A DNA stretch of 64,000 bases, from the NCBI GenBank assembly GCA_033439265.1, contig JAVTVX010000017.1, positions 7,648,001 through 7,712,000 of the forward strand. Reading direction: 5' to 3'. Of the stretch, positions 13,407 through 24,883 are shown in pieces; the stretch's first letter is position 1; every line of letters begins with the position of its first letter. This DNA comes from Dillenia suffruticosa (lineage: Eukaryota; Streptophyta; Magnoliopsida; Dilleniales; Dilleniaceae). The notes under the pieces were generated by a model, which was given only the letters and a program-made list of their open reading frames with translations, was not told where the DNA came from and made no database searches. Position numbers and translations under genes: made by a program.

Positions 13407-13620
13407 TTTTTTGGTACCATGTCTTGGACACCGCCCGATATCCAGGGTTTTGTCTCGACTAATCTGAACTGACCGTTGCAGTGGCTTCTTTCAGAAGGCA
13501 GGTCGCCCAACGAGAAACGCTCCATACAAATGAGGGGTCGATACTTTCAACGGAAGTCGAATCTCGATCATGTTTAAGAGTACTTAACCCCACATCCAGT
13601 TGAGTCAACCCACGTTGGTA
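13407..13620 (-). mobile_element. tRNA-related SINE, family copy 1
   Basis: Read on the minus strand it has an A-box-like head (GACTCAACTGGATGTGGGGTT), a B-box-like GAGATTCGACTTCC about 30 bp on, and a tail with GATTAGTC, then GGATATCGG, then an A run. It is flanked by aacgtaattt (13621-13630) and aatgtaattt (13397-13406), a 9/10 target-site duplication. Head and tail order match the copies at 24047-24232 and 61938-62146. It sits upstream of p23, so it may supply part of that promoter. Confidence 0.72.
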
Positions 13621-13875
13621 AACGTAATTTCATTTATGTGATTTTAATTCTTATATTTTACTTCAAAATATTAAAATTCATTCTTTGTACAAAAAAAAAA
13701 CACTTAATAATTTCTAGATAACAGCTTGTTACGTTTCTTTTCTATATCTTTTTCTCAAATTTACTTTTTTAAAACTCCTTTTCTTTTAATTTTCAAATTT
13801 ATTTATATTTTTTATATACATTGTTTACTTGGTACCTTGTAAAAATCAAAGCAACTTAAATTTTAAGTTTTTATT

Positions 13876-13916
<41 letters not shown>

Positions 13917-14586
13917 TGTATGAAAATGTTATATTTGATGAAAATCATTTTTTAATTGTTACCGTCAAAATTGAAGCAAAATTCAAAAATAAATTAGCAG
14001 CTCATTTTCTCATCCAGATTCATTGATTTAGCTTGCGAGTTGCAAATTAATATGATAATGATAATCTTTTAAATGCTACTAAAGAGTCGAGAATAATTTT
14101 TATGAAAACAATGGTGATCATTGATTAATAGATTAATTTGAGGATTGTCATAATTAATAGCGCTGTAACTTATTTTTCAAAATCAAATGCCAATACACCT
14201 GAATTCATCCCCATCGGACAATAAACCAGCAAAGGGCAAGTTTGCACCCTATGCACGGCCCCAGCAACCTCTTAAGTCATACTAAGAACGAGCGAAGGAT
14301 GGAGAAAATATATGGTGCCCTCTTAGGCCAGAAATCACACACAACCCTTGAATGGGGCCATTTTTACAAGGAAAATCCAAGTACAACCCTACACGACACC
14401 CGCAATAAACATAAAATTCTTCAAAACTGTTTACCTTTTAAATTGACTTACAACAATCGTGCATTTTATCAAACAATCAATCTCTATTATTCCTATCCTC
14501 TAGGCTATCTCCTCTTTGCTCCCCCTACAGGGAAAAAAGCACCACAAAATTTGAGTAGTTTTGGAGCTGCCTCAGTTCACAAGTGA
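13621..14586. other. AT-rich spacer between p23 and TIC110
   Basis: Strongly AT-rich with an (AT)n microsatellite at about 13879-13910. The part next to 14587 must hold the TIC110 3' UTR. An open frame of 114 codons at 14242-14586 has no family resemblance and overlaps that UTR, so I do not call it. Confidence 0.5.
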
Positions 14587-17500
14587 TCAGAATACAAAAT
14601 TTTCCTCCTCTGAATGAGTTGAAAATACTCGATCTCCCATTTCTTGCAAAGCAGCTGCCGTGGAGTCGCTAATGCCCAGCAAATGCTGTAAGCGAGACAA
14701 CTTTTCAGGTGCTGGATCCGATTTCACGTATATTGCAAAAAGATCTGCTAGTTCCTCAGGCACCTCCCAGGACAAAGGCTGGGCGGGTACAGCCTTGTCA
14801 CATGCCAGCAAGTCATTTAGAGAAGAAACCTGCATCAGTCAAGAAGACATAAATAAAGCTATTTATCCACATCAACCTCAAGACGGGCAGTAGACAACCA
14901 AGGAATAAGACAGGTAATGGGAACCAAGTATTAAGTACCACTCCAATGCGATTTCTTTGGCGTAGTAGTGCTACAGCCTGAATCAGCGAGTTGAATAACC
15001 TAGTTTTGGCAAGATCCTGGATTATTTCTCTTGCTTTCTCAGCATTTAGGTTGAGATCTGATGGGATCTTTTGATAAACCTCCTCCTCATCAAACTCTCC
15101 GGTGCCCGATGAGAAAATCTCGTCCACAGTTTTCTTAAATAGGTTTTCCCGTAAACTCCCAGTTATAATGTTGTCTAAATCAACACTTGCCTCCTTCAGC
15201 TCTCTTATCTGCTTTATGTTAAGCCTTCCCTGATTAATAGCAGTCTCAATAGCAGCTGCCATTTTAGTAGTCGTGATGCTCTTTATCACCTTCTGTGCAT
15301 ATTCTGGAGGCAAGCCAACTTGTTTCTGAACCTCACTTAGCTGCTCCATCCTAGCTTTTGTCAATTGCCCATCAGCTAAGATAACCTCGGCTTGTTGCCT
15401 GAAAGCCTGCTCAGCTAGGCCCCTATGCACTTCCACAATCTCCTTTTTGGTCAAACCTAGAATTTCACCAAGCTGATTTAGCAAAAGAAACTCCGAATTG
15501 TCCTTCTTGGTGGTGATTTGTGCACCAAAAGGAATTCTGGTGACTTCTCCAGTTAGGCAAAAGAGCAAGTAGGTCTTGTAGAGGTCAGTCCTATCCCTTT
15601 CAGGAAGGTCATCCTTGAGAGTTATTTCTGTTTGTCCCGGCTTTCCTAACTTATCAGCAAGTTCCTTATCTGGTCTTGTTTTCTTTAGTGTTTGAAGGGA
15701 CTCCCACTCCTCATCCTCTTCAATTTCTTTCACTTCGTCTTTGGGAGAAGCTTCAGTCATGGCATCTGATGATTCTCCTTTTATGTCTGCCACTAGATTA
15801 GTCACAACCAATGTGTTGAATGCTATCATTTTCTTAAGTTCTTTTGCAGCCTCAGTGCGATTTCCAGCTGCTCTAGATCTTTTGATGTAGTTCATAAACA
15901 TCTTTCTCACCTGCATAGATTGTAATGTCAATTAGACGAACTTTTATGGATCATTGCACACCTAGAAAATTCTGATGTTAATCAAAAATATGCACAGGAA
16001 AAGCAGAAGCAGCTACTTACAGCCTTGCTTGCAATAGACATAGCAGCCTCCCTTGTTAAGCGCAGACCATGTGCAGCCTTCCTCACGGACTCTCTGATAT
16101 CAGCATCATATCCATCAACACCAGCAGCAATAGCATCCTTTACAGCCTGTAAAAAACATATAATAATTATTGTCCAAATTCATTGATACTAAAATCTAAT
16201 AGAGAAATGACATATCATTCCTGAGAAGCTCGGTCAAGCCTTATTCAGTTATATATTGATGTTGCTTCATTCGGTAGATTTTTCCACATGTAGGTTAGGT
16301 TGCATTTCCTTTGCATCTTCTTCTGCTTCTAATATATTCTATCTGTTCCATAAAAAATTAATAATAGTAATTAGGAAGACCCAATTTACCTTTTCAAACA
16401 AACTGCCACAGATGTCCGCATGAGCAGCTTCAACAGTTTGCTGAGGAATACAGAGCATAACTCGTAATTTCAGCAAAGAAGAAACATCGGCATCACTTAA
16501 TAGTCCATCAGTCACACATTGCTGAAGCTTTTGGCGATAAATTTCTTCATCAATAAAAAATATATTAGACTCTTTTTTGACCAGTTTAATACACCCATAT
16601 CCATGCAACACTGAAACTAGCAAAAGCAACATCATCTGGCGGACTAGAATCCAACTAGCATACTCGAATCCAGAGATACATACAACTATAGGTGTGAGAA
16701 TCAAGATAATCATAAGCTTTAAATACAATATCATGCCAAATCAAGTCTCAGAAAAACAAACCAAATGAAAGACATATAACCTAATCTAAATAAGTTTAAG
16801 AAATGTAGCAATGCGTAAAAAAGCTGCAAAGAAAAACATTCAATCAAGAAAGCAATAGCTGACAATAAACATAACTTTCAGGTGAAGAAGGGGAAATCAA
16901 TGAGCAGATGTTTAGTTGATGTGCAAAAAATTTTAAGCTAGTTACATATTACACAACATTCATACCTTCATGAATCTGACTGGCCTTCTGTGGGTCAAAG
17001 TGCAACTCGTCACACAGATTTTGAAGATATGCTGCTTTGCTGTCAGCAGCCTCCAAATCACCAGTAGACACTGCTTGGGCAAGCCTTTTACGATACACCT
17101 TTGAGGTAATATCCAACATGATGGTTTCTGCCTCTCGCTTACCTAAGCCGAATATGTTCTTCAAATGGTTCAAACCTGCAAGCTAAGACACAGAACAAGC
17201 TGGTATGTAAGGTGAAAGAGCATGCCAATAGTACTACACTTTCTTAGTAATTTGCATTAGAGACAACCTAACCTAATGAAGATAGGAACCAAGACAAACA
17301 AATTACAAACACAAAAAACAGAAGTACATTGGACAGTGCTGAGAGACATAAATCATGAAAGAGAAATCTGCAAGATGCAATAAAATCGTGGCCCACAGTC
17401 TAGCTTTTTCAATAACAATCAAATACATCATATACTGCCTGAAAATAGGGAGTTCCAAAATTCATCGAACAACTTCCTGTTAGAAATTTACAGATCTAAA

Positions 17501-20500
17501 AACTCCCAACATTCATGAGAACTTAAAATAAACAAATTTTATGGATAAATCGAATGATAACAAACAGAAATACAAGAACAACACATAGCATCAAACATTG
17601 AATATCAACTGCCAAAAGATTAAGAAATAAACGACAAGATGTGGAGAACAATTAAAATTTAACTCACCTTACTTTCTTCCAACCGACCACTCGAGAAACA
17701 TTCTGTAACATAAGCTCTATAAAGAAGTTTTAAATCATCTATCTTTCTATCACCATCATATGCACCACCTGGAATAAAGTAGATTAAGTGCCAAAAATTA
17801 ATGCATATGCAAAAGATAAGTGCCGATGGATATATGAGAGACAATTTTCAATAAGCACTCTCACCAAGTAAAGAGACAGGTCCAATGCCGCGGGCATAAT
17901 TACTAGCATCAGGATGGTTACTTAGTGAGATGAGCACACTATTGAATGCCAGTATCTTCTCAAGCTCTTCCACTACTTGTATGGTTCCCCAGCTGTTCCA
18001 CATTTATAAGTGTTAGAAATTATACAGATAACAGTTGTATCACTACTTTAAGTAGGGGAAAGAATAGAACAAATCAAATAAGTGTTAGATATCATACGCT
18101 GCTCTGGCTCTGGACTTCAGAATGTTAAGGGCTGCTGTTATGTTCTCTTCGACCAGCTTTCTGTTATGCTCCTTAAACATTTCCTCTGCAAGCTACAGCA
18201 AAAATAAAAAGGAAAAACAGTAAATCAGGCCTGTTACAAATTTAAGGGGCCACGTTAAGGGACTTACCTCATCAGAAAGCCGGTATTTAAGTTGTGCTTC
18301 TCTTAGCTGGATAAGCTCTTCCACATTAATATCTAGAATAATAAATCAAGCCTTATTGGACCTCAAAAGTTAACAATGAAAATTATGATATAAATGCCTC
18401 ATTCAGGTCAAGTATTACGTGCTGGACTGGACTAATATTCTTGAAAGAAAACATTATTTAATTATTAAGCATTTAAGACTTTTGAGTATTTAAAGAAAAT
18501 GATGATCCGAACCTTGTAAGACCTAGATCCATAATCATAGGCATGATACTAGAGCGCATGATTGCAAGGTAGTTCTTAAGTGTGTTTTACAACATAGGAC
18601 TAGAGAAACTGCAACTTTAAAAATCTAAAAAATTTTCACTTTTAGAAACAAATTAGCCCAAAGATTTTCCTCCAACTAAGATATCACGATCTAATATCCT
18701 CATTAAATTTTATACCACTTCTTAGCACAAAACAATGTAATCAATGTCAGGAATTAAATCCAGATCCAAATAAAGTTAAGAAGCAGACACTTAGAATATG
18801 ATGCTAGTGTTATTCGTAATCGACAAACTTTGGCAGAATTTGTTACTAATTCTAGAGGAGTACAACATTTAAGTATTTACCTCTACTGACTGACTTGAGT
18901 TTGACCCCGTACAACCTCTGGGCATTGTCACGTATAGCAACCTGAACCTGGCAGATGACAGGACATAAAATTCATACGCTGATAGAAGAACTAAATGATG
19001 CATGTAAAGTTGGATCTCCTACACTAGTGTTTAGATCAAACACAAATATGAAACACTCCACGGACCACAAAGTATGATTGTAAAAGTATGCTACATGTCA
19101 AATCAAAGCATGAATCACTGATTATCACCAACGTACCTGGGCATCTGTCACCTTGAAAACACGCTTCCAAGGTAAAAGGAAAGTAGATGCTTCGCCAAAA
19201 ACAAGAGTTGAAACATATATCAACTTCTGAAATGCCTGCGCTGGAGAATATCAAAAAATGGTCAAGCTCCATACATCCATGTACATTGCACTTTCCAGAT
19301 AAGCAAGTAATATTCAACCATGTAAAACTGCATGTAGCTTACCCGACGCTGCTCTATATCACCATCACGGTCTCCAGTTTCAAGTCTCCGCCTGAAAATT
19401 CGCCTACCAATCTGAAAACCCAGCAATCATACAGTTGAATAAATACAAAGCCAGATCATATTCAACAAGTATCTTAGAAAAAGAGAAAGAACACAAATAC
19501 CTCCAAATGCATGGCAGCAGCATCTGGGTCATCAATACCAAGAGCATTTTTAAAACTAATAATAGTTTCAACTTCATTCCCCTTTAAATCCTCACTTCCA
19601 GAAGGAAGAACAGAAGACACAAACCTAGATAAAATGACAAATGTAATATACTCATGAGGTTTGTAAGAATAGAGATGTAAAATATTTTGATTCACAGCAT
19701 CATACAACATGAACCAAAGTTTGCAACAAAGTGCAATTCCAAATGGATATCTTTCGCACAAACCTTACTCATAAAATTGCAAGAAGCAAGATTCAAATTA
19801 CCTAGCTATTAATCATGCAAATAATCATCAGGCTTAACGCAACACCCATAGCAGTCGAAACTTACAATACAAGGGATACATATCTAAATGGAGGAATTTC
19901 ATGCACATCTTATGTCCACATCAGGCAAACATATGATACATATTTCACTATATTTTTTAAACCTACCTTTTTCTAACTCTACCTTTGATCGCTAAGATAT
20001 TTTTAACTTTCATGACATTTTAACTCTTATAATAGTTTTTAGACTTTATACTATCCCCTAAACAAATTTTGCCATTTTTTTTGTGTTTAAGATTTCCAAT
20101 TACAGAAAAAATTTTGGGCATTCCTCTAACTTTTAGATTACTGAAGTATGATTAATGTAGGAAATTTTTAAAGAAATAAAAATTTTTGAAAAAAACACAA
20201 ACACACACATACATAAGCAAGGAAAAGAGGTGTGATAATGCCATAAAAAGTTGCTACGAAACTTATTCACGAAACTTATTCCAATGTGTATACATTCATT
20301 TTAAGGTTACTACCATGCTTAAATATATATATATATATATTCTATAAAATCAGTTTTCATTCTGTAAAAAAATAATAATAGAAAAGAAAACCTTGTGATA
20401 TATGATAGGACATGTTACAACTCAAGAATAAAAGGAGACCATGTCCTACACCCAATTTGACAACAATGGCAACACCCATTGATGTTGATTAGCGGTTCAG

Positions 20501-21432
20501 TACAAAAAAAGCTAGCTATGCTAGCTTTCAATGCCATGCCATGCCATGCCATGCCATGCCACACCCTATGCAATCAGCACTCGCCCAAAAAAAAAGGGGG
20601 AAAATGTAAGCTAGAAATTGCTCAAATAATAATGAAAGTTGGGAATGTCTTATATATGTTATTGCAGATTGTAACAGTCAACTCAAATTACCTTATGATT
20701 CACCACTTCACAGATAACAACACTACAGCTAGGTCATTTGACAACAAACCTGCAATACAAATCACAAAGCTCTGCATTGAAAGCCTCGTCCTGTTTGCTA
20801 ACACCATACCTGCAAAAGAAAAGGAGCATCAAATTATCATTTCAAATATATATAACCCAAAAAAGTCACCAACTATAAATAATCCAAACCTACTTTTTTG
20901 CAATTCCATCAATACTCTCCTTGTTCAACCGTCCTGGATCATCACACTCAGCCACGTAATTATGCAGGCTAATCGCCGCAACTTCCGGAACCGAGGAATT
21001 CAAAGCATAAACCGCGGCGCCACTAACAGCACCAGCAGCTACGGCTCCGCCAAGTGCCGCATTCCGATTTCCCCCAAATCGGAACCCTAAGCCGTAGCCG
21101 GCGGCGACAGCTCCGGCGAAGATGAGAGCCGAGCTCGCTAACCTAACAGGAGGTGATAAGGCGGCAACAAGTGATTGGATTGGAGATAGATCTTTCGTGC
21201 CGCCGAAAACATCGGAATCGACGGGAATCTTAGGTGGAGAATCATCCGAGGTCGAGGCGCGAGTGGGAATGTAAGAGGTTCTTCTTCTTCTTCTTCTTCT
21301 TCTTAGAGAGAGAGTGTTGATTCTTGGTGTGCGAAGAGTGTTGGGGTTGATGAAGTCAGAGAACAGAAGAGGGCTTTGTTGTTTTGAGGGTTGAAGGGTT
21401 TGACAATTTGAGAAGAGAATATTGGAGTTCAT
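14587..21432 (-). CDS. TIC110: TIC110, chloroplast inner-envelope protein translocon subunit
   Basis: Major inner-envelope protein of the TIC import machinery; its stromal domain binds incoming precursors and chaperones. Fifteen exons in transcription order: 21432-20894, 20809-20750, 19624-19501, 19411-19343, 19235-19137, 18941-18881, 18332-18268, 18192-18098, 17992-17865, 17768-17668, 17182-16966, 16544-16390, 16146-16021, 15910-14939, 14829-14587; 3054 nt, 1017 residues, the normal length. Residues 1 to ~58 look like a transit peptide with an eight-arginine run (44-51). Two hydrophobic helices follow at ~98-118 and ~125-144, then the long helical stromal part with blocks such as GLGKREAE, IYRQKLQQCVTDG, GKPGQTEITLKDDLP and GEVTRIPFGAQ, ending EEENFVF. 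An acidic linker lies at the start of exon 14. The gene reads cleanly throughout. Confidence 0.96.
20531..20560. repeat. (ATGCC)6 pentanucleotide microsatellite
   Basis: Six exact ATGCC units in the second intron of TIC110 (20749-19625). No coding role. Confidence 0.95.
21281..21304. repeat. (CTT)8 / (AGA)8 microsatellite inside TIC110 exon 1
   Basis: On the coding strand it reads AGA repeated and encodes Arg44-Arg51 in the transit peptide. Unit gain or loss stays in frame and would only change the arginine count. Confidence 0.9.
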
Positions 21433-22780
21433 GTTTTCCCTCTCTTGGTTCTGGGTGGGAGAGGGGGGGAGAGAGGATGGCTTTAACTATACAGAGGAGG
21501 TAGGGCGAGACAGAGAAATCACTATGAAAGGAAGTGAGTATTTTCATCGCAAGGGTACGATCGTAATTTGAGGGAACAGTTTGCCACTCAAAACTACTGC
21601 CTGAGCCTGAGGCCAGAGTTGAAAATGCGGCGCCCGACGCTACAAAGCAACCCGACTTTAAATTTAAAAAAAATAAAAGGTAAAAACTGCAATTTACCGC
21701 TTTCGTTGTTGTCACGTCCTCGGCAATTTTAAGAGTGAAAAAAAAAAAAAACACTTTTCCTTATCATTCGCTTTTTTTAACAATTTACCCCCCTTTAATT
21801 TATTTTATTAAACATCATAAAGAAAATTAAAAAAAAAAAAAAAACAAATTCATAAATTTTTTGATATCAAAATAATAACAACACTTTTATTCCTCCTTTT
21901 ACGGAGGGAATTTTGTTTTTGATATATATCACTATAGATATAAAGCGCCAAAAGCACTTATTGTTCACTTAAAAATTTTGATATCTCTAAACGGTCGTTG
22001 TTATTGTTTTTTACTACAGCTTCTTTCTTTTTCATCTGCGTACTTCTTTTTTTTAATGCAATTTTGTTTTCGTTCACGTCCCGTTTTTTTCAAGATATCC
22101 GTCCCTAGGTAGTCGATCCCTATCTTTGTTTACCACAATTTCTTTTTTTTTTTTCATTTAAATCTTTTTTTTCATATAATTTCTTTTTTTTCACATACTT
22201 TTTTTAAAATATCCTTATTTAGCTGTCTTATATTTTTAAAATCTTCTTTTTTTTTCATTTAAATCCTTATACTTTTTTTCTTTTGATCCTATTTAGTTTT
22301 TTTTTCGCCCTTAATCCTTCGTCTCTTGGGATCATGATTATTTTATTTTCTTTCATTCCGCTCTTTGCTTTTTTTTCTTGCCTTCGTGGCTTCTTTTTTT
22401 ATTCACGTTCACGTCCTTTTTTTGAGGTGTCCTCTCACTTGGTCATCCCATATTATTAGGATCCTGTATTTTTTTAATTCAAGTTTTGTATTTTTTCATT
22501 TTGATCCCTTTTTTTTCTCACTTGGGTCTTTTTTTTTTTTTTTTTTTTTTTGGAATCACAATTTTTATTTATCTTTACTCTTTTTTGATCCAATTTTTTT
22601 CTTTTGGAACCCTAATTTTTTTTACTCAAAATTTTACACTTCTTCATTTTGATTTTTTTTTCGCTCAGGTCTTTCATATTTTTGAGATCACAATTTTTTT
22701 TTCCTTCAAATCTTTACTCTTTTTTATCCAAGAGTAAAGGAAGGAGAGAGTGAAGGTTTGACCCTTATCTTTTTAAGAGA
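21433..22780. repeat. TIC110 5' flank followed by an extremely T-rich degenerate block
   Basis: 21433-21760 is ordinary 5' flank of TIC110. From about 21990 to 22735 the plus strand is dominated by T runs of 6-20 bases broken by short recurring words such as cattttgatcc, catttaaatc and ttcacgtcc. The words recur at irregular spacing, which suggests a decayed tandem array or slippage-expanded pyrimidine DNA. Open frames here are phenylalanine-rich artefacts. Confidence 0.6.
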
Positions 22781-23981
22781 ATGAGAGAGGAAAATTTGAT
22801 GCCAAATGAGATTACGGTGCTTGGAGCGCTTTCTGCATGCTCGCAACTGGGCGCAGTGAAGGAAGGAGAGAGTGCACAAGTATACAATGGAGGAAAAATT
22901 GGATTCCAATGTAAAGTTTGTAATGCTGTTATTGATATGTATGCGAAATGTGGCTTTGTTGATAAGGCTTTCAGGGTGTTTGAGAAAATGAGTTGTGAGA
23001 GGAGCGTTGTGACTTGGAACACTATGATCATGGCGTTGGCAATGAACGGTAATGGGGTTGAAGCACTTGAGCTTTTTGAGAAAATGAAGAAATGCGGTGT
23101 TGGTAGATATGCGGTGACATATCTTTCATTGCTTGGTGCTTGTAATCATGCCGGTTTGGTGGAGGATGGGATAAGAGTGTTTGATTCAATGGTGGGGTGC
23201 GGAGAGCAGCCAAGTGTTGAGCATTATGGGAGTGTTGTTGATTTGTTGGGACGTGCATGGAGGATTGAAGAAGCTTATAGAATTACAAGCTCATTACCTG
23301 TGGTGCCCGATGTAGTTCTTTGGCAGAGCTTGTTGGGGGCTTGTAAGACTTATGGGAATGTTGAATTGGCTGAGATTGCGTCAAGGAAGCTTGTTGAGAT
23401 GGGTCGAATAGTTGTGGTGATTTTGTGTTGTTATCAAATATTTATGCTGCACGGAAGGTGAGGGAGGCCATGAAGAATAGAGAAGTGAGGAAAGTGCCAG
23501 GGTTTAGCTACATTGAAGTTGAGGGAGAGATGCCAGGGTTTAGCTACGTTGAAGTTGAGGGAGAGATACATAAGTTTGTTAATGGTGATCAAAGTCATTT
23601 GAAGTGGGGGGAGATTTATGTGAAGCTAGATGAGATGGATTTAGGGTTAGAGAGTTTGGCTATGTACCGGAGACTAGTTATGTTTTACATGATATAGGAG
23701 AGGAGGTTAAGAAGGCTTTGTGTTATCATACTGAGAAATTGGCTGTAGCTTTTGGATTGATTAGTATAAGTGAAGGGACTCCAATTCAAGTGATTAAGAA
23801 CCTTAGGATCCGTGGGGACTGTCATGAAGACATCAAGCTTGTTACAAAAATCTATAACGGAGAAGTTATTGTGAGAGATAGAGCTCGTTTTCACAGATTC
23901 ACAGATGGGTCTTCTTCTTGCGGAGATTATCGGAGAAATTGCTTTTCTTTTTCCAAAATAGAGTTCAAAAATAATTTATAA
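22781..23981 (+). pseudogene. PPR-DYW (PLS-class pentatricopeptide) gene fragment, frameshifted
   Basis: Intact relatives are organelle RNA-binding proteins whose DYW domain edits C to U. Here the 5' part is missing: sequence starts abruptly at PNEITVLGALSACSQLG, beside the T-rich block. Visible are PPR-type units (VCNAVIDMYAKCG, VVTWNTMIMALAMNG, YLSLLGACNHAGLVEDG), then the E-type region (VLWQSLLGACKTYGNVELAE). The frame breaks near 23408: MG is followed out of frame by SCGDFVLLSNIYAARK. A 36-bp in-frame duplication lies at 23495-23566. A second break near 23665 is followed by [16 protein letters not shown]. The DYW domain keeps [11 protein letters not shown] (HxE) and SCGDY, but the final W is R and no stop follows until 23979-23981. 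Two frameshifts plus the truncation make this a pseudogene. Confidence 0.88.
23495..23566 (+). repeat. 36-bp tandem duplication inside the PPR fragment
   Basis: Two 36-bp copies differ at one position (cattg versus cgttg). They duplicate the PGFSY(I/V)EVEGEM segment in frame, next to the E motif. Normal PPR-DYW proteins carry this segment once. Confidence 0.95.
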
Positions 23982-24046
23982 TGTATAGCGAAAATCTTCT
24001 CTTATTTTGGGACCGAGAACGTAGGGTTCTGCAATGTAACAAAGTT

Positions 24047-24232
24047 TTTTTAATACTATACCAATCAATATCTAGAGTCATACTCTGATTAATCCGGTTC
24101 GAGACTTACAATGGCTCATTTAAGAAGACTACCCTCCCAACGTAATCTACTCCATGCCTAAGTCGCGAGTCGAACCCGAGATGTTAATTAAGAGATTTAA
24201 CGCCACATCCCACTAAACCAACTGATCGTTGA
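24047..24232 (-). mobile_element. tRNA-related SINE, family copy 2, with 17-bp target duplication
   Basis: On the minus strand it begins TGGTTTAGTGGGATGTGGC (A-box-like), has CTCGGGTTCGACTC (B-box), a body with GTAAGTCTCGAACC, and a tail GGATTAATCAG then GATATTGATTGGT, ending in an A run. The flanks are tgcaatgtaacaaagtt (24030-24046) and tgcaaggtaacaaagtt (24233-24249), 16 of 17 identical, a convincing target-site duplication. Head and tail match copies 1 and 3. Confidence 0.85.
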
Positions 24233-24388
24233 TGCAAGGTAACAAAGTTAGGTCCATTTATATGAGCAAAGCCCAAATTGATGTAGAAAATCTCCCCAAT
24301 GCAGAATCTTTGCAATGTAACAGAGTCTGTTCCATTAATATGGGCAAACCCAAATTGATGTAGGACATCTCTCCAATGCAGAATCTGT
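24233..24388. repeat. 78-bp tandem duplication beside the SINE
   Basis: Copy 1 is 24233-24310 and copy 2 is 24311-24388. Both run from tgcaa-gtaaca through cccaaattgatgtag to ccaatgcagaatct, with scattered substitutions. One end of copy 1 doubles as the right-hand SINE target duplication. No coding function. Confidence 0.85.
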
Positions 24389-24883
24389 CTCAAGTTGCTT
24401 AGAGAAATAAATACACATTCAAGGCCCATTAACAAGTAAAGCTTGGTAGCCTGCAGCCTTATATGCCTTTTAGAATACACAGACTATTGCTGTCTTCCAG
24501 CCCGTGGGACATGGAGGACAAAATGCTCCACACTGTCAAGATACTGATCTGAACAGACCAGAAGCCACGCCTGCAATTCCCCCACCCCAAACCCCTATGC
24601 TATAGGATACACAAACTGACTTCACATTTTTTTTTTGATGATACAAACTGACTTAACATTACAATTAATCTAAAGTGATCAACCAAAAACACTATTGAAC
24701 AAGATAAAATGGCAGTCGCTTGCAAAGGAATGCACACTTCAAATCAATACCTGATAGAAAATGATGCGCTGAAAGAAAACAATTCTAATCCAGCTCCTCC
24801 AAGAATCAAGAAGCCTCAACTATAATACAACCAGCAAAAGGAAGTGCCCCGAACATTAGACCAAGACTGGTCACAAATCGAAA
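24389..24883. other. 3' flank of the sphinganine hydroxylase gene
   Basis: No gene seen. The stretch nearest 24884 must contain the 3' UTR of the minus-strand hydroxylase. Confidence 0.5.

Noticed and set aside
14242-14586. 114-codon plus-strand frame ending at the TIC110 stop
   Set aside because: It lies antisense to the expected TIC110 3' UTR and has no recognisable protein features.
20531-20560. Regular ATGCC repeats as a CRISPR-like array
   Set aside because: A simple pentanucleotide microsatellite without spacers, in a plant intron.
20479-21090. 203-codon open frame on the plus strand over TIC110 exon 1 and intron 2
   Set aside because: It runs across the (ATGCC)6 repeat and antisense to a well-supported TIC110 exon; no family resemblance.
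22365-22737. Phenylalanine-rich open frames in the T-rich block
   Set aside because: They are direct translation of T runs, with no start context or homology.
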